In this document: positions 12,051-19,618 of the stretch, piece after piece
Layout of the letters: each line of letters begins with the position of its first letter
Numbering within the stretch: position 1 is the stretch's first letter
NCBI GenBank assembly: GCA_900768105.1
Contig: CAAGBQ010000022.1
Location: 1 to 25,027, forward strand
DNA: 25,027 nt
Direction: 5' to 3'
Source of the DNA: Oscillospiraceae bacterium
GTDB lineage: Bacteria; Bacillota; Clostridia; Oscillospirales; Ruminococcaceae
Notes under the pieces: model-generated
Told to the model about the DNA's origin: nothing
Database searches by the model: none
The model's input: only the letters and a program-made list of their open reading frames with translations
Translations under genes and position numbers: made by a program

Positions 12051-12458
12051 CATAGGGATCGTATCTGCATTTTATAAAACAAATGCAGGCGGTCCTTAAA
12101 GGTTTTTTGTGAAAAATATACATTTCACGGCTTTGTTTTTGTATCTTGTGAAACAAAACGGAGGGGCGCGTATTTTTTTGATGAGAAGAGCTTCTGTCTT
12201 TTCGCCCAAAAGAAGAAAGCATACCGTTTTTTTGCAAACGGCGGTGAATTAAAAGAAGGAGGGTGTGTTTTTCAATTCATAAGGGGCGAGTCCGTTTTTT
12301 TTAAAATCGCACAACTACAATATCCGGGCAAAGCGGAGGCGGCTTTCTGCAAATTTGGCTTCACGGTCTTACACGAAAGACCGGGGGCTTATTCTTTTGC
12401 CGTTCGGGAATTGTCGTTTTTGCCCGAAATAAATCAATCGAGGTGAGTTTTTAATCTG
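12051..12458 (+). other. Long structured leader of the ATP synthase operon
   Basis: No convincing gene in about 410 nt. Near the start, GGATCG (12056-12061) and CTGCATTT (12065-12072) pair with AAATGCAG (12081-12088) and CGGTCC (12090-12095), followed within 8 nt by T6 (12103-12108), a possible early attenuator. Further on are GTGAAA/TTTCAC, CCGTTT/AAACGG and GGTCTT/AAGACC hairpins. Two ribosome-binding-site-like runs, GGAGGGG near 12161 and AGGAGGGTG at 12257-12265, lead only to 23- and 5-codon ORFs. atpI or atpZ, often first in such operons, is absent. Confidence 0.6.
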
Positions 12459-13295
12459 ATGAGCCAAAAAAAACTCAACGGAAAAACGGTTTATCTTATT
12501 GTTTGGATTGCTCTTATTTTGATTATCCTTGCGAGCATTTTCATTGTGGGTCTGCCTTCCGGAGAAAAAGCGGAAACCATCAAGGAAGTAATGCGCGACG
12601 GCGTTTTGCACGAGGATAACAAAATAAGCCTTTTCGGCCTTTTGGTAAATCCGGCGCTTATATCGGCATACATAGTAAGCGCCGCGCTTATCATCGCCGC
12701 AGCCGCAATAAGGATATTTGTTATTCCGCACTTTAAAACCGTTCCGGGAAAATTTCAGCTTGTTCTGGAGGAGCTTGTAAGCTTCTTTTCCGGTATGGCA
12801 AAATCAAACAGCCCGCACAAAACGCCCATTGTAGGCGCATACATATTCGGCGCAGGCTGCTATATCTTTTTCAGCACCATATTTGAACTGCTCGGTATTC
12901 AGGCGGTAACAACCAAAGGACATTCCATCGCGCTGCCCGCTCCCATTGCGGATATAAACGGAGCAATCGCCATGGGCGTTACATCCTACGCCTTTATACT
13001 GATTGCGGGCGCCGTCTGCAACGGTGCAAAGGGCGTGCTTGGCGTGCTGAAGGATTTTTCCCTGCCCATTTCCATGAGCTTCCGTCTTTTCGGCGCGCTG
13101 CTCAGCGGACTTCTTGTTACGGAGCTGGTTTACTACTATGTATCGCTCAGCTTTGTGCTTCCGGTATTCGTCGGCGTTATGTTCACTTTGCTTCACGCCG
13201 CAATACAGACTTATGTTCTTACCACTCTTGTTTCAATATTCTATGGCGAGGCCGTTGAGCCGAAGCCCAAAAAAATCAAAGAAAAGAAGGCTTGA
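12459..13295 (+). CDS. atpB: F-ATPase subunit a
   Basis: Membrane stator subunit that forms the two ion half-channels against the c-ring; 278 residues with about six membrane spans. The essential Arg is present in SFRLFGALLSG. The last span carries the conserved Gln in HAAIQTYVLTTLVSIFYG, and the family motif ADINGAIAMG is also present. The usual Asn and Glu after the Arg (RLFGN....GE in many homologues) are Ala and Leu here, so polar contacts of the channel must differ. The C terminus is strongly basic (KPKKIKEKKA). ATG 12459 follows GAGGTGA with a rather long 12-nt gap. First gene of the operon; atpE begins 5 nt after its stop. Confidence 0.95.
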   Translation: MSQKKLNGKTVYLIVWIALILIILASIFIVGLPSGEKAETIKEVMRDGVLHEDNKISLFGLLVNPALISAYIVSAALIIAAAAIRIFVIPHFKTVPGKFQLVLEELVSFFSGMAKSNSPHKTPIVGAYIFGAGCYIFFSTIFELLGIQAVTTKGHSIALPAPIADINGAIAMGVTSYAFILIAGAVCNGAKGVLGVLKDFSLPISMSFRLFGALLSGLLVTELVYYYVSLSFVLPVFVGVMFTLLHAAIQTYVLTTLVSIFYGEAVEPKPKKIKEKKA

Positions 13296-13300
13296 TTATT

Positions 13301-13672
13301 ATGAAACATTCTAAAATATTCTCTGTTGCTCTTTCTCTTATCGTTGCTCTTTCTCTTGTTTTTGCAATGAGCGTTGTTGCCTTTGCCGAAGAAGCACCCG
13401 CAGCCGAAACCGCAGTTTCTGCCGAAGCGGAAGCTCCCGTTGATAACACCACCGGCACAAAAGCAATCGCTTCCGCCGCAATTGTAGGCGTTGTTGCAAC
13501 CGCGGGCGCAATCGGCATGGCAATTGCTATTGCAAAAACCGCAGAAAGCATGGCTCGTCAGCCCGAAGCAGCAGGCAAAATCAACTCCGCAATGATGCTG
13601 GGTCTTGTATTTATCGAAACTGCTATCATTTATGCTTTGATTATCGCAATCCTTATCATATTTGTTCTTTAA
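13301..13672 (+). CDS. atpE: F-ATPase subunit c with N-terminal signal-like extension
   Basis: Proteolipid of the rotor ring, 123 residues against the usual 70-90. The first 30 residues (MKHSKIFSVALSLIVALSLV, then FAMSVVAFAEE) look like a cleavable signal peptide with an AFA|EE site. An acidic Ala/Glu/Pro linker to about residue 50 follows. Then comes the normal two-span hairpin: first span SAAIVGVVATAGAIGMAIAIAK, polar loop ESMARQPEA, second span with ion-binding Glu in GLVFIETAIIYALI. The Gln of the first span that helps bind sodium in Ilyobacter-type rings aligns with Met here, which favours proton coupling (inference). The glycine pattern of the first span is also loosened. ATG 13301 follows AGAAGG. 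Confidence 0.93.
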   Translation: MKHSKIFSVALSLIVALSLVFAMSVVAFAEEAPAAETAVSAEAEAPVDNTTGTKAIASAAIVGVVATAGAIGMAIAIAKTAESMARQPEAAGKINSAMMLGLVFIETAIIYALIIAILIIFVL

Positions 13673-13691
13673 TTGACAGAGGTGCGTAAAT

Positions 13692-14201
13692 ATGCCGTTG
13701 AATATTGATTTTACGCAGGTGCTTTTGCACATGCTCAACTTTGTTATTCTTGCGGGCGCGCTTGGATTTTTGCTTTTTAAGCCGATAACAAAATTTATGG
13801 CGGACCGCCAAAAGCATTTTGACGATCTTGCCAAAGAAAACGAAGAAGCTGCGAAGGCAAACGCCGAAATGAAGGCGGAATACGAGCAGAAGCTTGAAGC
13901 GGCGAATGTTGAAATCGCCGATATGCGCCGCGACGCCGAAAAGGAAGCCGCCAACACCGCAAAAGAATATATTGACAGCGCTCACGATAAAGCGAACGCC
14001 ATTATTTCCGCCGCGGAAAGCGAAGCGGAAAGACGCAAAGAAGCAATTCTTGATTCTGCCCAAACGGAAATCAGCGAACTTGTTCTTTCCGCAACGCAGA
14101 AGCTTTTGAGCGACACCGTCACTCCGGAGCGCAACAGCGCCCTTTATGACGAATTTATCCGCCGCACAGATAAAACCGTGGCAGACAAGAGGAAATCCTG
14201 A
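13692..14201 (+). CDS. atpF: F-ATPase subunit b
   Basis: Peripheral-stalk subunit of 169 residues, usual length. One N-terminal membrane span (LLHMLNFVILAGALGFLLF) is followed by a long charged helix (about residues 35-150) that dimerises and reaches to the top of F1. The C terminus ends ...TPERNSALYDEFIRRTDKTV with no extra domain, so delta is not fused here as it is in mycobacteria. ATG 13692 has AGAGGTG upstream. The stop overlaps the next start (TGATG), so the following gene is translationally coupled. Confidence 0.95.
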   Translation: MPLNIDFTQVLLHMLNFVILAGALGFLLFKPITKFMADRQKHFDDLAKENEEAAKANAEMKAEYEQKLEAANVEIADMRRDAEKEAANTAKEYIDSAHDKANAIISAAESEAERRKEAILDSAQTEISELVLSATQKLLSDTVTPERNSALYDEFIRRTDKTVADKRKS

Positions 14202-15988
14202 TGAAGCATAATAACGATATTTTCATTCCTGATAAGGAATCTGCGAAGAAGATTCTTCAGGTTGAAATCGACTGCGTTACGCCGCCGAATGACGAACAGC
14301 TTGAAAAAATCCGCAGCTTTATGCTTGAGCAGTACAAAGTCGACGAAGTAGACTTCATCGTAAAGATAGATCCTTCCGTTGTCGGCGGCTTCCGCATTTT
14401 TGCGGGCGACGATAACTACGACTGGACCACTCTTGGGCGTATCCGCCAGCTTCGCAAATCCTTCCAATCCCTTGGCAAAGAAACAGACCCCAATAAAATA
14501 ATTTCTCTTTTGCGCGAAGACATAAACGGCTTTGACCTTGACGCGGGTCAGCAGCAGGTCGGCTTTGTTCTTACCGTGGGCGACGGCATAGCCGTCATCG
14601 ACGGTCTGCATGACCTTGAATATGGCGAAATAGTGCTTTTCGATTGCGGAATCAAGGGCATGGCGCAGGATATCCGTACCGACGGTACCACCGGTATTGT
14701 CCTTTTCGGTGATGACAGCGATGTTATGGAGGGTACGCGCGTTGTGCGCACGCGCCGTACCGCAGGTATTCCGATAAGCAACCGCGTCCTTGGAAGAATG
14801 ATAGACCCGCTCGGCAACCCTGTTGACGGCGGCGAGCCTATCGGCGCAAAGGAATACTTCCCTATCGAGCGCCCCGCCCCCGGCATTGTTGACCGCAAGG
14901 GCGTTGACCGCCCGATGGAAACCGGCGTTCTTGTAATAGATTCCATGTTCCCTATCGGCCGCGGTCAGCGTGAGCTTATCATCGGCGACCACCAAACCGG
15001 TAAAACCTCCATTGCCATTGATACCATTATGAATCAAAAGGGCAAAAACATGGTGTGCGTATATGTTGCCATCGGTCAAAAGGCAAGCACCATTGCAAGA
15101 GTTGCCGCCACCCTTCAAAAGGCCGGCGCTATGGATTACACCGTAATCATATCTTCCCCTGCAAGCGACCCTGCATCGCTGCAATATATCGCGCCATATG
15201 CGGGCTGCGCCGTTGCGGAATACTTTATGTATCACGGCAGAGATACTCTTGTTGTATACGATGACCTTTCAAAGCACGCCGTTGCATACCGTACCTTAAG
15301 CCTTCTTTTGGAGCGTGCTCCGGGTCGTGAAGCATACCCCGGCGATGTTTTCTATCTCCATTCCAGACTGCTGGAGCGTTCCGCCCAGCTTTCCGACGAG
15401 CTTGGCGGAGGAAGCATGACCGCTTTGCCTATTGTTGAAACCCAGGCGGGCGATGTTTCCGCATATATTCCTACTAACATAATCTCCATAACCGACGGAC
15501 AGATTTTCCTTGAAAGCGAGCTGTTCTTTGCCGGCCAGCGCCCTGCCGTAAATATCGGACTTTCCGTTTCCCGTGTGGGCGGCGCGGCGCAGACGAAGAT
15601 TATGAAAAAATCCGTCGGCACAATTCGCCTTGACCTTGCACAATACCGCGAAATGAAGGTATTTGCACAGTTCGGCGGCGATCTTGACGAGCAGACCATG
15701 CGTGAGCTGAAATACGGCGAAAGCCTTATGCAGCTTCTTTGCCAGCAAAACGGCACCTCTATGAGTATGCGCGAACAGGTTATCACACTTATCTGTGCGC
15801 AGGAGCGCCTTTTTGTGGATATTCCCACAAAGAAGATAAAAGTGTTCCAGCGCGACCTTCTTGATCATTTTGAACGCGGATGCAGCAGCCTTTGCCTTAA
15901 AATCGACCAGGGCAAAACCCTTACCGATGAAATCAAAAACGGAATTATTACCGAGGCAAAGGCGTTTCTTTCCGCTTACCGCTTTTAA
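14201..15988 (+). CDS. atpA: Delta C-terminal domain fused to F-ATPase subunit alpha
   Basis: Alpha subunit of F1 with an unusual N terminus: 595 residues against about 505. Residues about 15-90 are the C-terminal domain of subunit delta. EQLEKIRSFMLEQY, VDFIVKIDPSVVGGFRI and TLGRIRQLRKSFQS line up with EQQLAKISAAME, LNCKIDKSVMAGVII and SVRGRLERLADVLQS of E. coli delta. Alpha proper starts about residue 97 (NKIISLLREDINGF) and is complete: VGDGIAVIDGL, P-loop GDHQTGKT (262-269, His where most alphas have Arg), and ISITDGQIFLESELF. No separate atpH exists in the operon, and the delta N-terminal domain is missing. No ATG with a ribosome binding site was seen at the domain boundary, so every alpha chain should carry the extension. 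ATG 14201 overlaps the atpF stop. Confidence 0.95.
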   Translation: MKHNNDIFIPDKESAKKILQVEIDCVTPPNDEQLEKIRSFMLEQYKVDEVDFIVKIDPSVVGGFRIFAGDDNYDWTTLGRIRQLRKSFQSLGKETDPNKIISLLREDINGFDLDAGQQQVGFVLTVGDGIAVIDGLHDLEYGEIVLFDCGIKGMAQDIRTDGTTGIVLFGDDSDVMEGTRVVRTRRTAGIPISNRVLGRMIDPLGNPVDGGEPIGAKEYFPIERPAPGIVDRKGVDRPMETGVLVIDSMFPIGRGQRELIIGDHQTGKTSIAIDTIMNQKGKNMVCVYVAIGQKASTIARVAATLQKAGAMDYTVIISSPASDPASLQYIAPYAGCAVAEYFMYHGRDTLVVYDDLSKHAVAYRTLSLLLERAPGREAYPGDVFYLHSRLLERSAQLSDELGGGSMTALPIVETQAGDVSAYIPTNIISITDGQIFLESELFFAGQRPAVNIGLSVSRVGGAAQTKIMKKSVGTIRLDLAQYREMKVFAQFGGDLDEQTMRELKYGESLMQLLCQQNGTSMSMREQVITLICAQERLFVDIPTKKIKVFQRDLLDHFERGCSSLCLKIDQGKTLTDEIKNGIITEAKAFLSAYRF

Positions 15989-16010
15989 TTGACGGAAGGG
16001 AGATGAAAGC

Positions 16011-16958
16011 ATGGCAACCTCCAGCGAAATAAAATCGAGGATGAGCGGCATTCGGGAAACCAAAAAAGTAACCGATGCCATGTACATGATTTCCTCCGTC
16101 AAAATGCGCCGGGCGAAATGCGATATGCTTGAAACCCACCCCTATTTCACCTCTCTTAAAAAAGAGATTACCGAGCTTTTGCGCTTCATTCCGGAAACGC
16201 AGAACCATTATTTCCACTCCGCGCCGAAGGAGGAAGGCGCCGCACTGCGGCACGGGCTTTTGCTTGTAACCTCCGATAAAGGCCTTGCGGGCGGATATAA
16301 CCAAAACGCCATAAAAATGGCGGAGGAATTCGTTGACGAAAATCCGAATACCTTTCTTTTTATAGTCGGTGAATACGGCAGACAGCATTTTGCAAGCAAA
16401 GGCGTACCTTATGATACGAACTTTGAATTTTCCGCCGCAATCGCTTCCATGTGGGAAGCACGGCGCATTTGCCTTTATATCCTTGAATTCTTTAATACCG
16501 GCCGCCTTGATGATATAAACATCATTTACAGCAATCCGGAGGCGGGCAACGGCAGCGAATGTCAGCTGCAATGCCTTCTTCCGCTTGAACGCAGCAGCTT
16601 TTGTCCGGAAGATGGCGTTTCGGAAAAGGCTTCCGACGATGACCGTATGGCAAAGGAGTTTTATCCGGACCCGAACACCGTTTTGGACTGCGTTGTTCCA
16701 AGCTATCTTGCGGGTTATATATACAGCTCCCTTATCGACAGTTATTTTGACGAACAGGAAGCGCGTATGTCCGCAATGAGCGTTGCGGGAAAGAACGCCG
16801 AGGATATGATAAAGCAGCTTAAAGTTGAGTATAACCGTGTTCGCCAGGCGAAAATCACAAGAGAAATGGTGGAAATAGCCTCCGGCGCAAGGGCGCTTAA
16901 AAAGAAGCGCCAAAAGATACAAAGCGAGGGACATAAACTTGAACAACCAAACCAGTGA
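16011..16958 (+). CDS. atpG: F-ATPase subunit gamma
   Basis: Central rotor shaft, 315 residues, slightly longer than the usual 285-300. The N-terminal helix has the typical IKSRMSGIRETKKVTDAMYMISSVKMRRA. The Rossmann-like middle contains LLVTSDKGLAGGYN. The C-terminal helix includes RMSAMSVAGKNAEDMIKQL and NRVRQAKITREMVEIASGARAL. The last 15 residues are a Lys/Gln-rich extension over the start of atpD. ATG 16011 follows a GGGAG motif. Confidence 0.95.
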   Translation: MATSSEIKSRMSGIRETKKVTDAMYMISSVKMRRAKCDMLETHPYFTSLKKEITELLRFIPETQNHYFHSAPKEEGAALRHGLLLVTSDKGLAGGYNQNAIKMAEEFVDENPNTFLFIVGEYGRQHFASKGVPYDTNFEFSAAIASMWEARRICLYILEFFNTGRLDDINIIYSNPEAGNGSECQLQCLLPLERSSFCPEDGVSEKASDDDRMAKEFYPDPNTVLDCVVPSYLAGYIYSSLIDSYFDEQEARMSAMSVAGKNAEDMIKQLKVEYNRVRQAKITREMVEIASGARALKKKRQKIQSEGHKLEQPNQ

Positions 16959-18351
16959 AACAAAACGCACGGGCAAAATTGCCGGAATCAACGGCCCCGT
17001 TGTGGATATTGCCTTTGAAAAAGGCACACTGCCAAGGATAAGAGAAGAGCTTTATCTTTATGTGGGTAAAGAAAAGCGCATTATGGAAGTTTCTCAACAT
17101 ATAGGCGACGGGCTTGTTCGGTGCATAATGCTTGGCCCAAGTGAGGGACTTTTCCGCGGGATGGAAGTATTCGCCACCGGCGCGCCTATCTCCGTTCCCG
17201 TCGGCGAACAGGTTCTTGGCAGACTGTTTAATGTTTTGGGCGAGCCGATAGACGGCGGAGAGCCGCTTTCCGACGATACCCAAAGAAGATGTATTTATAA
17301 ACCTGCCCCGCCCTATTCCGAGCGTAAAAACGCAGAGGAAATTATGGAAACGGGCATTAAAGTAATCGACCTTCTTGCACCTTATGTAAAAGGCGGCAAA
17401 ATCGGTCTGTTCGGCGGCGCCGGAGTTGGCAAAACCGTGCTTATTCAGGAGCTTATCCACAATATTGCTACCGAGCACGGCGGATATTCCGTATTTACCG
17501 GCGTTGGCGAGCGCAGCCGTGAAGGTAACGACCTTTGGACCGAAATGCGCGCAAGCGGCGTTCTTGATAAAACCGCCCTTGTTTTCGGCCAAATGAACGA
17601 AGCCCCCGGCGTGCGTATGAGAGTTGCGCTTTCCGGACTTTCCGTTGCGGAATACTTCCGCGACGAATGTCACAAGGATGTTCTGCTCTTTATCGACAAT
17701 ATTTTCAGATTTATTCAGGCGGGTTCCGAGGTTTCTACCCTTTTGGGCAGAATGCCCAGCGCAGTCGGCTATCAGCCGACCCTCGCCAACGACCTTGGCG
17801 AGCTTGAGGAGCGCATTGCTTCCACAAAAAGCGGTTCCATTACCTCCGTTCAGGCTATTTATGTTCCTGCGGACGACCTTACGGACCCCGCTCCGGCAAC
17901 AACCTTCTCTCACCTTGACGCAACAACGGTTTTAAGCAGAAAAATTGCCGAGCTTGGTATTTACCCCGCCGTTGACCCGCTGGAATCCTCTTCCCGTATT
18001 CTTGAGCCGGCTTTGGTCGGCGAAGAGCATTACGAAACCGCACGCCGCGTTCAGGAAATTCTTGAGCATTACAAAGAGCTTCAGGATATTATCGCCATTC
18101 TTGGTATGGATGAGCTTGGCGATGAAGATAAGCTTATTGTACACCGCGCAAGAAGAATCCAGCGTTTTCTTTCCCAACCGTTCAGCGTTGCGGAAAAATT
18201 CACCGGCGTTCCCGGTGTTTATGTTCCGCTTTCCGAAACGATTCGCGGCTTTAAAGCCATTGTTGACGGCGAAATGGACCAATATCCCGAAGCGGCGTTT
18301 TTCAATGTCGGCGTAATCGACGATGTTCCGAAAAAGGCTGCCACGCTTTGA
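16939..18351 (+). CDS. atpD: F-ATPase subunit beta
   Basis: Catalytic subunit of F1, 470 residues. P-loop GGAGVGKTVLIQ, the GERSREGNDLW motif with the catalytic Glu, ALVFGQMNEAPGVRMRV, Walker B region VLLFIDNIFRF and QPTLANDLGELEERI are all intact. The start is TTG at 16939, behind GAGGGA 8 nt upstream, giving a 20-bp overlap with atpG; no ATG is available before conserved sequence (GKIAGINGPVVDIAF). Confidence 0.96.
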   Translation: MNNQTSETKRTGKIAGINGPVVDIAFEKGTLPRIREELYLYVGKEKRIMEVSQHIGDGLVRCIMLGPSEGLFRGMEVFATGAPISVPVGEQVLGRLFNVLGEPIDGGEPLSDDTQRRCIYKPAPPYSERKNAEEIMETGIKVIDLLAPYVKGGKIGLFGGAGVGKTVLIQELIHNIATEHGGYSVFTGVGERSREGNDLWTEMRASGVLDKTALVFGQMNEAPGVRMRVALSGLSVAEYFRDECHKDVLLFIDNIFRFIQAGSEVSTLLGRMPSAVGYQPTLANDLGELEERIASTKSGSITSVQAIYVPADDLTDPAPATTFSHLDATTVLSRKIAELGIYPAVDPLESSSRILEPALVGEEHYETARRVQEILEHYKELQDIIAILGMDELGDEDKLIVHRARRIQRFLSQPFSVAEKFTGVPGVYVPLSETIRGFKAIVDGEMDQYPEAAFFNVGVIDDVPKKAATL

Positions 18352-18369
18352 TGAAAGGAGAGGAGCTTT

Positions 18370-18795
18370 TTGACCACCTTTCATCTTGAGCTTCTTTCTC
18401 CGGAACGCGCATTTTATTCCGGCGACTGCACCTCGCTTATCGTTCCGGTAAGCGACGGCATGATGGGTGTTATGGCGAACCATTCGCCGATGACCGCCGC
18501 AATTTTTGACGGTCAGCTCTCATTTACAAAGCCGGACGGAGAAACCGTTATCTGCGCCGTAACCCGCGGGCTGCTTGATGTTTCCGGAGGAAACGCAACC
18601 GCCCTTTGCGGCGAGATAATCCTTCCGGAGGAAATTGATGTGGAGCGCGAAATGCACTTTGTGGAAAAGGCTTCGGAGCGCCTTAAACGCCGCCAAAGCC
18701 ACCAGGATTACCTTATGTCGAAGCTTTCTTTGGCAGACGCAATAAGCAATCTTGAAGTAAAGCGCCGCAGCGCCGCAAGAAACGCACTTAAATAA
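18370..18795 (+). CDS. atpC: F-ATPase subunit epsilon
   Basis: Rotor-foot subunit of 141 residues that links gamma to the c-ring and can inhibit ATP hydrolysis. The N-terminal beta-sandwich is clear (FHLELLSPERAFYSGDCTSL, GMMGVMANHSPMTAAI). The C-terminal helical hairpin (KASERLKRRQSHQDYLMSKL and following) is full length, so inhibition by an extended state is possible. The start is TTG at 18370 after a strong AGGAGAGGAG. Last gene of the operon, followed by tandem terminators. Confidence 0.95.
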   Translation: MTTFHLELLSPERAFYSGDCTSLIVPVSDGMMGVMANHSPMTAAIFDGQLSFTKPDGETVICAVTRGLLDVSGGNATALCGEIILPEEIDVEREMHFVEKASERLKRRQSHQDYLMSKLSLADAISNLEVKRRSAARNALK

Positions 18796-18802
18796 GAGTT
18801 AG

Positions 18803-18842
18803 AAAAAAGCAACGGTGTTCATTTGAGCACCGTTGCTTTTTT
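18803..18842. terminator. Bidirectional terminator, atpC and trkA
   Basis: A 15-bp perfect stem AAAAAAGCAACGGTG (18803-18817)/CACCGTTGCTTTTTT (18828-18842), with a U-run on both strands. It ends the ATP synthase operon and serves the convergent trkA side. Confidence 0.92.
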
Positions 18843-18858
18843 GTATGCAATAATCTTA

Positions 18859-18883
18859 TGCTCAAAATGAGCACGTTTTTTTT
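18859..18883 (+). terminator. Second terminator after atpC
   Basis: TGCTCA (18859-18864)/TGAGCA (18868-18873), 3-nt loop, then CG and T8. Backs up the preceding terminator. Confidence 0.65.
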
Positions 18884-18926
18884 ATTTTACATTATGCGTG
18901 CTTCATTTGAGCACGAGCCGCTTTTA

Positions 18927-19604
18927 TTACTTTTCTGCCCAATCTGAAAGGCGGTCAAGACCCTCTTTGCTGCCGGAAACAAAGATTTTATCTCCGGTTT
19001 TGAAGGAATAATCCGGATGTACGGTTTCAATAAGTGTGCTTCCGCTTTCTATTGCGATAATATTTACACCAAATTTTCCGCGGAAGTTTGTTTCCTTTAC
19101 GGTTTTGCCCACCGCCTTTTCCGGAATGAGTATCTTTGAAATATTAAGCTTTTCGCTGAGCTGGATAAAATCAAGCGTACGTGAAGCTTCAAGCCTGTGG
19201 GCAAGGCGGATTGCCATATCCCGCTCCGGATAGACCACCTCCGCACCGAGCTTTTCAAGAATTTCGCCGTGCTCGGCACTGGTTGCCTTTGAAATTACCG
19301 TGGGTATTCCGAAGCCCACAAGATTCAGCGTAACGAGAATCGAGGTATCCAGAGCCTCGCCGATGCACACCACCGCAACGCTGCTGTTCTGTATGCCTGT
19401 TTCAAGCAGGGTTTTCTTATCGAGGTTCCTGACCACAAAGGCGTTCTCCGTAAGGTCGCGCATTTCCCGCACCTTTTCCTCGTCCTGGTCAAGGACTATC
19501 AAATCCGCGCCGCTTTCCGCAAGCTCCCTTGCAAGGGCGCTTCCGAAGCGTCCAAGACCGATTATTCCGTAGGTTGTATCCTCTTTTTTATTTTTTCCAA
19601 ACAT
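18927..19604 (-). CDS. trkA: Potassium-uptake regulatory subunit, TrkA/KtrA type
   Basis: Cytosolic regulator of a Trk/Ktr potassium channel, 225 residues. The RCK-N domain opens with GIIGLGRFGSALA and an acidic residue at the second strand end (VLDQDEEKV), the NAD(H)/nucleotide-binding Rossmann signature. The RCK-C domain follows from about residue 140 (ISKILIPEKAVGKTVKETN) and ends ...TGDKIFVSGSKEGLDRLSDW. ATG 19604 follows GGGAGG, which decides it against an upstream in-frame codon overlapping trkH. The trkH stop is 14 nt upstream, so the two form an operon. Confidence 0.94.
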   Translation of the reverse strand: MFGKNKKEDTTYGIIGLGRFGSALARELAESGADLIVLDQDEEKVREMRDLTENAFVVRNLDKKTLLETGIQNSSVAVVCIGEALDTSILVTLNLVGFGIPTVISKATSAEHGEILEKLGAEVVYPERDMAIRLAHRLEASRTLDFIQLSEKLNISKILIPEKAVGKTVKETNFRGKFGVNIIAIESGSTLIETVHPDYSFKTGDKIFVSGSKEGLDRLSDWAEK

Positions 19605-19618
19605 AAAAGTCCTCCCAA

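Noticed and set aside
12180..12251. 23-codon ORF in the atp leader after GGAGGGG
   Set aside because: Spacing to the ribosome binding site is too long and the peptide is not recognisable; kept only as a remark on the leader.
14144..15235. Minus-strand frame of 363 codons opposite atpA
   Set aside because: Shadow of a conserved gene in the other strand.
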